64,000 nt of DNA from assembly GCA_017165825.1 (NCBI GenBank), contig CM029384.1, positions 7,400,914-7,464,913 on the forward strand, in the 5' to 3' direction. Each line of letters opens with the position of its first letter. Positions within the stretch are counted from its first letter, which is position 1. The notes beneath the pieces are model-generated. The model was not told the origin of the DNA and did not search any database. It worked only from the letters and a program-made list of their open reading frames with translations. Positions 36,029-47,627 of this stretch are shown here, one piece after another. The position numbers and the translations under genes were made by a program. Origin of the DNA: Hepsetus odoe. Taxonomy: Eukaryota; Chordata; Actinopteri; Characiformes; Hepsetidae.

Positions 36029-36752
36029 AAAAAAAACCCAGAACAGATGCTGAACTATCTGAAAGCGGTAAGAGCAGATGCTCCAAGTTGGTTGACTTGG
36101 GGTAGAAATGAGTACTGAACCATGCTGTTTGGGGAAACAGCAAATAACTACTCACTCTAAAGGATCTGAATTTTTACTTTTTTTGACCATTAGTAGATAT
36201 GGCTAAAATGCTGTCGGCTGAAAAGATTTGACCTGAAACTGTTGGAATGGACACAATCGCTTAGTTTTTGGATCAAGTTCACCCAATCTCCCTTTTTTTT
36301 TTTTTTTTCCCAAGCATGGTGCGAGTTGCCTTATGAGTGATTTATATAGTGAATTTTGTCTACACTTTGGTCAGCAGTCCCGGAAAATATTCTGAAATTA
36401 AGCAGTGTATTGCATAATGTTTAAAATGTCAGTTTTTCACACTGACATTTTCAGTGGCTCAGCTTTAGTCCTTTTGTAACGTTGTCTCCAATTATTCAGG
36501 TCTGTTAGTGGATATGGGTTTTGAATGCAGCAGTGCAAGTCCAGCGTGGTCAGGTCAGGTCTTGAACTTATCATCTTATCTTAGCTAACTTATCTTAGCT
36601 TCAGTTTTGTACCTCTGCAGATGTCTTAGGCTTACGAGACAAAAATATTTACATTTTCTGGGGACATCACATTTAATTCAAATGTAACAGCGAGAAAGTG
36701 GAGAGTTATCATAACACGTACTCATTTTTTTTTTTTTTGTTTTTTTTTTTTG
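36029..36752. other. unique DNA
   Basis: T runs at 36292-36308 and 36726-36751, and a small tandem CTTATCTTAGCT repeat near 36575-36600. No exon seen. Confidence 0.45.
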
Positions 36753-36870
36753 TCTGTCTGCCCTGTGATGGACATGAGATCTGTGTCCAGTGTTTGTTTT
36801 TTTTGTTCTCTGAGAAGCTCTAGCACTACCTGCCACTAGTCAGGATTAGCAGTTGAGAGAATGAATGACT
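36753..36870 (+). mobile_element. SINE tail fragment (DANA/Mermaid-like)
   Basis: GTCTGTCTGCCCTGTGATGG, then CTCTAGCACTACCTGCCACT, and a GAATGAATGA end match the 3' half of the element at 3806. The rest is missing. Confidence 0.55.
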
Positions 36871-39068
36871 GAGTTTTAGCTATTCGGCATGTTGCACTGA
36901 TAGTACAGATTAGTAGATAGAGGGAAAGAAAAGGCATTGATATCAAGTCTTGCATGCAGTGTTTTCAAGGTATTTGTTTTATGCACCCTTTTCATTTATT
37001 ATCATTATTTTTTAGATCATAAATCACTCATTTAACATGGGGGGGGGGGGGAGATTTATTTTCTCATCATTATGGGCAATTTAATGATCAGGCCAATGAA
37101 AGAGGTCTTTTAGGCACACTGCACAGTGATGGTCTATCCCTCAGATACACTGCCATTGCTCCTCAGGGGTCAAGGTATGGTGACCCAAATCCAGCATGCT
37201 TACTTGCTTTGTAAATCTCATGCATAAGCCATATGAAAATCTCAACCATTTTAAGTGCAATAGTTGTTTTCTACAATGTGCAGAAATGAACTGCTGACAG
37301 ATATGATGTCTGTTATTACTGGCTTGCTGTGTAGCAATGTGCTTCTCATCAGGGATGTTCTGCCTACTGCACTTTATTTTTTGTATGATAGTTGTGAGTC
37401 AAAGTTTTATCGCTTGTTCCTAACTAGTGGTGGCAAACACTGTGTGCAGCCCTTCTGTGTTTTATTTGTTTATTGCTTTTAATGTCATCATATATCATGT
37501 TGAATTTTTTATGCACTAATGCTTTCAGTACAGTAACTGCAATTTGCAGGGTCATTAATGGCTCATGCACATTATGCTGAGTTTCATGCGTTGGAGTAAT
37601 TTAAGTGTTTTCAAGTCTCTCAGGCTGTTTCTCTTAAAGCTTTGACATCACTCAGCATCATATTTCATTACAGCATTGTGACAGCAACATGCCTCTCATA
37701 CATTCGGACACACCTAGTCCAAAAAGGAGTTTACTTACATACTACATTTTTACACAATTTAGCACAATCTGAAAAAAATGAATTAAAAAAATCAAAATAT
37801 ACAATTGGAGATTAAAAGAAAAGGATGCTGGTGCATTTATTTACTGGTTTTATCCAAAGATGCAGTTTGTACTTGCCATTGCCACAAACTCAAGAAAACC
37901 CAGTAACACAAACCACCCCAGAATAATCTGTGGGGCAGCATGTCCTCCTGAAGCCTGATAGGGATGAGCAGGTTGTTGGTCTGATGAGCTGTATTCTGGG
38001 CAAGACCTGCACTGTTGCATTTAGGCTTATCTTGCTCTGAGTGAAGCCAGATGGAACTGACTTTTGCACTGCAAAAAGCTGTTCAGGTATGAAATTACAA
38101 GCTGAAGGATGGTAGGAGAGCTCTGAGGTAATATGGATGCATAAGCATTTTGGATATGGAACCTCACATTATGCTGGTGTGACCCAACATTTTATTCAAA
38201 AAGAGCATGAATGCATAACAGGTCAAACGTGCCTGTTTTAGAATCTTTGAATGTAAATGTGTGCTTTGTTCCTTCATTGACTCTGACAATCCTTTTTCTC
38301 CTAAGCTATCATTATCCTGTCCCAATATAACTTTGGTAACAAAGAGTGCATTCAAATCTGCAGGTTCCTGTACTGTTAATATAATTAAAATAGACCTGTT
38401 GGATATTACAACCCACTACTCAGAGTATAGGAGATCTGTATATACAGAAGGCCAATCAGCCATGAGAGGCCACTAGGGATTTCTAGCGGTCCCGAGCCAG
38501 CTGGGCAGCTCAGGAGCAAGATCAGGAGTGGTTGGCATTTGTTGCTTCACAGAGCGTTCCCTGCAGGGCAGCAGGAGGTCAGTTTAGGGGTGAGGGCAGT
38601 ATTTTACCTCAGCAGTCTCGATAAAATAACTGCAGACAGTAAGAGGTTTGAACTTCCATGGGATCCACCAGCCCCAAGGTCATGGGCAGACCCCAGCAGA
38701 TCAATCTTCTTGTCTTTTGTTGTTTACTGAGCATGTCAGGGCAGGGCTAAATATAGGTGCAGTTGAGAAACTAGCTATTAATAATGTACCATTTGTAGTT
38801 CAGGTGAGGGGAAAACCCAAAAATAGCTGAGGTGAAGGTGACTCTCAGAACAGAGGCTTCTAAGCTTCAAAGAACCTCAAGCCCTTTCTTGCTGATGATA
38901 GCAGAAGACTGTAAGCATTGTTAGTTCCTTTGCTTCATAGTGAAATGAATAGCAGCATGAAATTTTGCTACATACTGCTATTCATAAAAATAAGCTAGTG
39001 CATCAAAGAGGTAGAACAATACAACTGGCCATCTTGAAGCCTTAATATTTCATACTTGTATGTGAACA
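36871..39068. other. unique DNA, no gene seen
   Basis: Contains a G12 run at 37040-37051 and a less AT-rich patch at 38470-38720 with short open frames lacking homology. Confidence 0.4.
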
Positions 39069-39618
39069 TACAGTACTGTGCAAAGGTGTTAGGCAGGTGT
39101 GGAAAAAATGCTGCAAACAAAGAACGCTTTCAGAAATATAAATAAGGATTGTTTATATTTATCAATTTACAAAATGCAAAGTGAGTGAATAAAAGAAAAA
39201 TCTAATTCAGATCAATATTTGGTGTTACTACCTTTTGCCTTCAAACCAGCATCAGTTCTTCTGGCCCCACAGAGCCCTGATCTCAACATCATCCAGTGTG
39301 TCTGGATCACATGAAGAGACAGAAGGATGTGAGGAAGCCTACATCCACAGAAGATCTGTGGTTAGTTCTCCAAGATCATGGAACAATCTGCCAGCCGAGT
39401 TCCTTCAAAAACTGTGCGCAAGTGTACCTAGAAGAATTGATGCTGTTTTGAAGGCAAAGGGTGGTCACACCAAATATTGATTTGATTTAGATTTCTCTTT
39501 TGTTCATTCACTGCATTTTGTTGATTGATGAAAATAAATGAACACTTCCATTTTTGAAGGCATTCTTGGTTTACAGCATTTTTCTCACACCTGAAAAAAA
39601 CTTTTGCACAGTACTGTA
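39069..39618. mobile_element. foldback Tc1 derivative, copy 3, with more transposase
   Basis: TA at both borders and ACAGTACTGTGCAAA ends. The right half encodes, on the plus strand, a longer piece of Tc1 transposase C-terminus: VWDHMKRQKDVRKPTSTEDL in one frame, then WNNLPAEFLQKLCASVPRR and DAVLKAKGGHTKY, ending at TGA. Just before it, CCTGATCTCAACATCATCCA is the end of the catalytic SPDLN(P)IE block. The left half carries an inverted copy of the last part. This shows how the shorter copies arose: the transposase 3' end lies inside the long inverted arm. Confidence 0.85.
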
Positions 39619-39941
39619 CTTCAGTTGTTCATTCCTAATTCACCCAAACTCTGTTTAATTCTCATTGTTTAAAACTGACTTTTAGATGTAGGCATATCAT
39701 ATCTGGTAAAGTCATAAATTTTGGAGAAAGATTTTTAAATTTTTTCCCCTCACTCACTTGTTTACACAGCCATTTGTCCTAATTATGTTTATGCTTATTA
39801 GCTAATTCCAACGCGGTCTCAAGGTAAATGCAAAATTTGCTTTGTGCATGCATACAACAGTGCAGTCACAGTTCATAAAATAAACAATGAAGGAATCTTG
39901 GGTTGTGACTTGTAATTACTTTATTAAGCCATCTGCTAATG

Positions 39942-40150
39942 GGCAGAAGTGGCCTTATGGTTGGGGACCAGGCCCTAAGATTGAACGGTTGTGGGTTTGA
40001 ATCCCAGACCAGTAGGTTGCCCTGAGGTACCCTCAAGCAAGGTACTGTCCCAACACTGCTCCCTGGGAGCTTTCAATAGCTCCCCCCTGGTGCATGTGTG
40101 TATGGGTGAAATGCAGAGGCTGCGTGTCCCCCCCCCCCTTTCTTCTCCAC
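39942..40150 (+). mobile_element. SINE-A copy
   Basis: Decayed head AGTGGCCTTATGGTTGGGGA, B box GGGTTTGAATCCC, core GAGGTACCCTCAAGCAAGGT, tail start AAATGCAGAGGCTGCG, then a C run at 40129-40138. Confidence 0.82.
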
Positions 40151-40512
40151 TGTGTGTCAAGTCACACTTTCTGAAACCTTGAGCCTTCATTAACTAGCTC
40201 AATAAAATGTATTGCTGCACACTGCTCAAAGAAAGCTCAGATTCTGTTCTCTGAATGTTGCTGTCAAGTCGCTGGCTTTTATAGCATTAATATAACAACC
40301 TGGTATTGATTTTCATTCTACATGTAGGCTGCAACCTGGACTGTAGTGTCTGAATGAACAGGAATCTTTTTGCACAGAGGTCAGCTTATGGTTTCCACTT
40401 ATTCACTCTAACCAGCGGTCCTTCACTGGAGGACTTTTAGCGAGTAATTCTCTACTAACCGCTGTATAGCAGAACACAATTTTTCCCTGTACAGGCCATT
40501 GATACTTATTGG

Positions 40513-40715
40513 GGCAGTGGTGGTCTTGGGTTTAGGAACTAGGCTTCAGGATTAGAAGGTTGTGGGTTCAAATCCCAGACCAGTAGGTTGCCCTGAGGTA
40601 CTCTTGAGCAAGGTGCTGTCCCCATCACTGCTCCCTGGGCACTTCAATAGCTGCCCCCTGGTGCGTGTGAGTATGGGTAAAATGCAGAGGCATAATTTTG
40701 TCTAATTTAACCCCC
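40513..40715 (+). mobile_element. SINE-A copy
   Basis: Decayed head GGGGCAGTGGTGGTCTTGGG, B box GGGTTCAAATCCC, core GAGGTACTCTTGAGCAAGGT, tail AAATGCAGAGGCATAATTTT. Confidence 0.82.
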
Positions 40716-41684
40716 TCCCCTTTAATTTGAAATCATTTTTGTTACTATGTCTTTTTGGAACTGTACCAGACTTTTTTGCAGAAATTTTTACCTTACATTT
40801 ACCAAGTATTGTTCTCTTGCTTCAGACTGCTAACAAAATACTGGTTACCGCTCATGAGGGAAAAATGCACATTTATGGGATCAGTTTTATACCTGGAATG
40901 ACTCCGCTGGGTGGTATCACTTAATGGGAGAAAGGAGAATGGTGTGGCCATTGTTCCCCCTGGAAAAATTGGTGTAAGCTTGTTTTTATACATTTTTATG
41001 TAAATGCATACTCCCTAAGTTTCTTATTCTTTTCTGTTAGAGAGACTGCTTTTGCTCACAAGTTCAGTTAATAAAGTATGTACTGAAGTTTGCGTTTTTA
41101 AAGTTTTTGTTTATTTTTTTTAAGATAGAGAAGCACTATTAATCCAAATGGATGCATTGCATTAAACATTTTGCTCTTGTAATAACCTTAGTGGCACTGT
41201 GTGGGTACAGTGGACCACTCATTCATGCGGATAAACAGGGTAATGTATCCAAAAAAGCTTTCCTTCACAATGAATGTTGAGCTGTATGTTTTGAATTTAG
41301 GTCTGAATCCAATGTTTGCTGTTATCTGTCAGAGCTGGAAGGATCCTCAGAGAAATATACTGGTGTTTTATGTCGTTAAAATATGCAAGGCCCCTCTGAG
41401 ACTACACTGTGCTGTTGAACAGTAACGTGCTCTACCCCAGAACTCTGTCGTTGGGAATTTAAAAAAGATGCAAGCTTGGTCATACAATCAGCTGCTACCA
41501 TCCTTCCATATGCCTGTTTGCTTATGTGATGTAGCACTGGCAAGAGAAACCCAATGAAAAGTATTTGCTGTGGAGTAAGGTCGTCCTTATCAACTATAGT
41601 AGTAACCAATTACTCCTCCAGCATTTTTAAAATTTCAGTGTGAAGCTCCTTGCTCAGTTTTCTCCTTTTAGCTCTTGCACATCA
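40716..41684. other. unique DNA
   Basis: No recognised repeat; several short open frames on both strands without homology. Confidence 0.45.
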
Positions 41685-42030
41685 ATCAGCCACACCATTT
41701 AAACCAGTGAGTAACACGTTATTACAATTAAGGGAGGCATGCAAGCCTAGCCTGTCTGTCTGATCGCACAGAAGTACTGTAACTAAAGAGTTATTTCTGA
41801 CCCTTATTAGAAGTAGCTACAGACCAGTTATATCCATTTCAACTGATATGTTTCAGAACTGTTTGAGAAAGATGACAAAAGGTGGTGTTGTGGCCTCCAA
41901 ATTCACCAGATTTCAACCTTGCATCTAGAATTTGCTGGACAAACTAGTCCACTCCTCAGATCTTCAGACCCGAGAACCTCCTGCAGTTTCAGGTAGGTGG
42001 TTTTAATGTTGTGGCTAATAGTCTCAAAGG
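41685..42030 (+). mobile_element. internally deleted Tc1 transposon
   Basis: The left end (ATCAGCCACACCATTTAAAC) and right end (GTGGTTTTAATGTTGTGGCT) are decayed inverted repeats of a Tc1 family common in fishes. The interior keeps a scrap near 41765 (CGCACAGAAGTACTGTAAC) and the catalytic-end block at 41890-41950: GCCTCCAAATTCACCAGATT reads PPNSPDF(N), followed by TTTGCTGGACAAACTAGTCC. Most of the transposase, including the first two catalytic Asp residues, is gone. Confidence 0.7.
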
Positions 42031-44287
42031 TATGGTTTGCAGTCTAAACACTCTGCACTCTGAACTATGTCCATTTGTCAATTTCTAAATTGAGTATTTG
42101 TTTATTTTATTCCAGTTATGGAAGCATTTCTTTTTCACCTCTCCCTGTTCTTGTATCTAGTCTTCTCTGAAACCTGTTCTTGCTACAAAACCACACAACA
42201 TTGACATGCTCAGATATTGATTGGTTCTTGTCTTTTGCAGAAAAATTAATGAATTAATAAGAGACCTATTTTAAAAAAAAAAATTTATTTATATATTTTA
42301 AAGAGAATGTTTCCCTTATTAGTAGCTAGACTGCGTGTTCTTTACAGTCGCCAAAAAAAAAAAAAAACATAGCAAGAAGTTGTTGAACAGATGGAGAAAA
42401 TAAGATGAACAATTTCAGACACTAAGCGTTCAGTTATTGTCTGAAGTAAAAGGCTGCTGCTGAAACTGGAATGTGCTGCACATATTGCTGACACCTGGGT
42501 GAAATCTGAAGACTTTTTCCATTATTCACTCACGGACTACATTAATTAACAAAAGCTGCACCTGTTCAGTAAAAGCAAACTCAACGCCCACTTTAGGATG
42601 GGAGGAATTCTCTTATTAGTGGGGAATTTGACCTTGCCTTCTGTAGAGAGACTGATTTCCCTCTTAGCAGTGATATCCAGAGATAAATGCCTTTCTGCTT
42701 AGAGTAGCGAGTTGAGTGAATAACAGGATGGAAAGGAGATTTGAAGTAAAATGTGCCTGAGAAAAAATGAGCACAAGTAATGGTTTTCCTGCTGTCCATG
42801 CAACTGTGCATTTCTATGATCCAAGGTCAACAGTTTTGGTCTCTGTGATTGTAAATACCTTTTAAATGGCTGCTCCAGGTCCTCTTGGAAAGGTACAGTA
42901 GTGACTTATTGCACTACAAAGCCACAAGAAAAACATTATACCAGACTGGAAAAAAAAAAAGTTAAGAGCCTCCTCGTACCAGAAGTAATAACCTTAGTGC
43001 TTTGTGGTTTGTGTGTCTCGAAGTGTGTCAGTAATTTTCCCTTAACACCAGTAAACCACTCAGACCCTTTCTACCCTCCCTTAAGGTTACTGAATGGTGT
43101 CACCTTGAGACTTTTCACATTTTGGAGTAAAAGAATGCTTTTCACAGGTGCTGCTGAACTTTATTTTGGGTATGCTTTCAGAACATCTAAAACATTAAGA
43201 AAATGATCATTTAGTCTAAAAAATATTTGCCGAACGAGTCTTTAAACCACCGTTTGGTAAATTGAAACATTGCAGGTTCATCCTAACTGTGATCAATTAC
43301 CTGGGTGAAAGGATCCGTCCAGATAGATTATAATTATATGGGAACAAGGACATAGATGTGTGATTTCAGGAAAGCTCCAAATATTCCTGAATGATTTTAT
43401 ATAGAGACGAGTCACTGAATTTCAGGATGCTGTGTTTTGAGGGGAGGGGAGTCGTATGTGAACAGTAAACAGACATGTGTTCAGATCATTTTGCTCCTAA
43501 TGAAGGTCTTCCTGCAGCTTTTCAAGGAGCAAAGGCCAGAAGAAACAAGCGTGTTCCCATAAAGTTGACACAGTTAAGTGAATGAACTGTGACCTTATAG
43601 AAAACAAAAGAAAAGAAGTACCAGATGTTGGATGGTTTGAAAGAGTGATACTAATATAAAGCATACCCCTAGACCCAAAAGACCCCAAAGGGCCCAAAAC
43701 ATTTCTGTTTTAGAGATTTCCATCCCACACCAAGTTCCCTAGTTTTTTTTTTTGTTTTTTTTTTCCCTCCACTTTTCTTTTCTATCTGTGGACAATTTCA
43801 GTTTTAACCCTATAGTTACCAATGTCAATTTGCATAATGAATAATGACTAGGGATGGCACCAGGCAGGATTTTATCAAAACTTTGTAATATCAAAAACAT
43901 GTTGCATTATGAAGGTGTAACGGCGAATCACAGAGAAAATGAATGGAACCTGGATTTTTTTGCAATAATGTGCACACTTTATGATGCCTATTTCTAGAAC
44001 ATCTGAGTAGTATGACCAACCTTGTTCTCATTCAATCACTTTAATGAATGTTAGTATTTTTTCAAAGAAACATCAACTTAGTTTATTAAGATTTCACTTA
44101 GTTTGAAATCTGAAAATTTCTTTTAGTGATGAAACATGGCAAACATATAAAGGCCATTTTTCTTCCCAAATACAAGGCTGCATATACAAAAAACCTTCAT
44201 TAAACCACAATAATGTATCTTCTGTTCTAATGGCTAATGTAGTGTGGTTTAAAGTGAAATGAAATGCTTAAACTCTGTACTTTCACC
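42031..44287. other. unique DNA, no gene seen
   Basis: Poly-A runs at 42270-42284 and 42353-42367. A 101-codon frame at 42901-43206 has no recognised homology. Confidence 0.4.
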
Positions 44288-44494
44288 GTGGCGGTGGTCT
44301 AGTGGTAGGGTATTTGCCTACTTGCCTACGGACCTCTGGATCAAGAGGTCCCCGGTTTGAATCCCACCTCTAGCACTACCACCAGTGGGTCCCTGAGCAA
44401 GACCCTTAACCCTGAGTTGCTCCGGGGGGGACTGTCCCTGTAATTAGGACATGTAAGTCGCTCTGGATAAGAGCGTCTGCTAAATGCCGTAAAT
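44288..44494 (+). mobile_element. SINE-B copy, full length
   Basis: Head GTGGCGGTGGTCTAGTGGTA, B box GGTTTGAATCCC, core CCCTGAGCAAGACCCTTAAC, tail AGCGTCTGCTAAATGCCGTA. It carries a small tandem duplication in the head (CTACTTGCCTAC). Confidence 0.88.
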
Positions 44495-44770
44495 ATACTT
44501 TCAGCTAATTTTCTCTTTGGCTTTTTTCAATGAGCAAGTGACACAGTTTACTTTAGATAGGAAATCTACATGGTTATACTTTCTTCAATGCTTCTTTTAA
44601 AATGGTATTTTTGTTAGGATAGCCCACCCCCCCAATGATCATGCAAATTCACAATGTTTTTCTAAAATCACTAACAAGCCTGGGTGAAAATCTCCCAGAG
44701 TAGAAGAAACAGTTTAAGCAGGCTTACACCTTGCTTAACCAACTTCATCAAATCAATGTTTTAAACCAAT

Positions 44771-44835
44771 GTAAAGTACCTTGGGGCAACTTTGTTGTAA
44801 AAGGCGCTATACAAGAATAAATTGAATTGAATTGA
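44771..44835 (+). mobile_element. dispersed repeat 3' end fragment
   Basis: GTACCTTGGGGCAACTTTGT, then AAAGGCGCTATACAAGAATA and (AATTG)n. From memory this is a frequent fish repeat terminus; only the tail is present. Confidence 0.55.
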
Positions 44836-47414
44836 AACCATTTAGTACTTTCTCTCCATGCAATAGCTACAGCGTGTAAATTAGTCATTCATGGCTGCTT
44901 CTCTTTGAGCTTTTCCCTTTCACCATTTGGGTATTCCAATGAATTTGTCCTTCCCCTTGTATCCCAAGCAATCGATCATATAATAATGTTTGAATTTATA
45001 ACTAAGCAATATGGAAATGTGCATGAACATATAGATAAGCCTGTAAGCCTCAATCTTGGCTAATGAGATCTAAGTATAGAGATACTGCTTAAATTTGGTT
45101 CAGTTGTTCATAGCACACTGCTATCTGAGTATACACCTGTGTGGCTAAATTAATTCTGTAGCTGTCTTGCTCTCAAGCTCAGATAAACATTACATCCAAG
45201 CTACTCGCTCAAGATGTAACAGCACAAGGCAGAAGTTAAACTTGAGTGTTTTCCCCAAGACAGGTCTACATAAATGTTGTAAATGCTGAAATATGGCTGA
45301 CACTTTTTAACTGGAAAAAGCTTAGTCGACTATGTAAACTTTGGTTCATTACAAATAAACCATACACATCACAGGAAATATAGAAAACAAAAATTTAATG
45401 CACGACTCAATAAGCACTACATATTTCTCGAGGCCTTCGAGGATCTGGATTTTATAGAAATAAGGTCCTCAATCCTGTCGAGCATGAAAATGATAAAACA
45501 GATGGTACAGGTAAACAAATGTAAGAATCGAAATGCTCGTTACGCACTGCAGAAGGCGAAATGATTGCGAGATTTTTCTACAGAATCACAGAATCAAAAC
45601 AAAGTACACATTTCACCTGTTTGTCTGAATCCAAACACTTTGGACCTCGCTTTGTATGATATGCTCTGACATTTGTGTGAGAGAACTCACACTTATTTAA
45701 ATAATGTGATAAATCTAAACTTCTGTGCCATATATATTTAAATAAATATTTTCTATGTACACCTTCACAACATAGATGAACGCAACACAAAAAAAAAATA
45801 CCCTTTGGATACTGTAGATACAGCTATAATGACTGAAGTCCGTCCGAGCCTCATTTAACTCATGTCTGCTAAAGACACAAGAAGAACTGAAAGAAAAACA
45901 ATAGACAGCAGCTTTGTGTTTTGTAGGGAAAAAAAAAAAGATTAGAGGACAGAATAGTGCTTATAATTGCACATCATATGTTGACTTTACTGACACTACG
46001 ATAACAAGTATTACACTGATTACAAGGAAATCAAAGTAGTTCTTTGCCAAACCTCAAGATTTAGTCTACAGGACTTTGGCCAACAAATCTGATACAGACA
46101 CTGACCCAAGCATAAGTGAGTTCTACTGAACTACAGAACATACATGTATTTGTATTTTTGTTCTCAGATATAATATTAATAAATAAGCCTCTATCTGAAC
46201 TTTCTGTCAAGTGCTATTTCCACCTCTTTCAGAAAGAAGCTTAGCCTATAAGCAGTTATTGGAATATGTTGGATGGTGCAGTGAGTGTACCACATGTTGG
46301 TATATTGATGATAATTGAGCATATTGATAGCAGATTTTGTTGGAGTGATGTCTGTCTGATGCTAGTGCCTGATGGCAGCCTGACCCACTTATCCAAAAGA
46401 GTGAGGGAAAAGGGCTCAGACGAAACAGCTGAGAAACATGCTGTGAATTTTCAAAAGGTGATCGAGTGGCTCATACTCTCAAAGGAGGTACAGATTTTGC
46501 ATCACAGTGGTTGAAATGGGGGCGTGGGGTGGGGAGGTGGTAGTAACAAAGATTTAATGCCACTACTTTTAGAACTACACTTAAATGGTCCAAGTCTCTT
46601 AAATAACTGGATTAGGTGGTCTTAAAAAGCTTTGATTAAAATGCAAACGGAGTCACCAGTAAGCCTTTATCGCCTATGGTTTTAGATAATAATATATACG
46701 CAAGCTTAAGTCTAATTTAGTGTTTTAGATGATTAATATCTGATCTGGCCTGAACAGCTTTTTTTTAATTGTTGGCTCCCTGCTATTCCTTTTGAATGGG
46801 GTGGCTGCTGGAACCATTTTTCAAGTGCTAGAAATAAAAGGGAAAATTCTCATGAAGTGTTTCCAGGAGAGAGATGACAGCGTTGCTTTGTGTGGCTTTG
46901 GCTCATGGGGCAGATTCAAACCCTTGCATACCCTCTAGCCACTTTCACATTTGCTGCCAAACAGTTACATTTGACAAACCAACAATAGCTCAAGCATCTC
47001 CAACTCTTCCCTGCTATGCAGTCTTTCATCCGTCCTTTCAGAAGACTTAGCTGTGCTCTCCGCTGCAGCACAGTTTAAACTGCAGTCAAAGCATTGCTGT
47101 GATCAAAAATGAAAGAGAACATGCTGGGTTTCCTCTCCAATCAGAGAAATTCTGGTTAATCCTTCATTTGCAGTGCCAGCCAAAATAAGACTGTACGGTG
47201 TCCTTATATTCCCATGTTTTTGTTTTGCTGGCAATTTGGGTCAACCCATTCTGAAGACAGACACATTAAAACAAATTTTCTGTGACTGTATCTGCACCTT
47301 TAAGTGATGCGCCTCCAGTTAAAAGGTGATTCATTTTTAAATGCCAATAACATGTTTTTACAGCTAAAAAGTCACACAAAGCTTGCTAATTGAGTGATTT
47401 AAATGATTAAATTA
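44836..47414. other. unique DNA, possible 3' UTR-like block
   Basis: 45390-46250 is repeat-free with scattered CpG sites (CTCGAGGCCTTCGAG at 45429) and a minus-strand ATTAAA near 45393. It could be a conserved or transcribed 3' region, but nothing ties it to a gene. The 82-codon frame at 46266-46514 has no homology that I recognise. Confidence 0.3.
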
Positions 47415-47627
47415 AAGGTTGCGGCGGTCTAGTGGTAGGATACTTGCCTATGGACCTGTGGCTCAAGAGGTCCCAGGTTCGAATCCCACCTCTGGCACTA
47501 CCACCACTGGGTCCCTGAGCAAGACCCTTAACCCTGAATTGCTCCAGGGGGGACTGTCCTGTCCCTGTAATTAGGACATGGAAGTTGCTCTGTGTAAGAG
47601 CGTTGGCTAAATGCCGCAAATGTAATG
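47415..47627 (+). mobile_element. SINE-B copy, full length
   Basis: Head GGTTGCGGCGGTCTAGTGGT, B box GGTTCGAATCCC (intact), core CCCTGAGCAAGACCCTTAAC, tail GGCTAAATGCCGCAAATGTA. The GTCCT duplication in the core is private to this copy. Confidence 0.88.
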
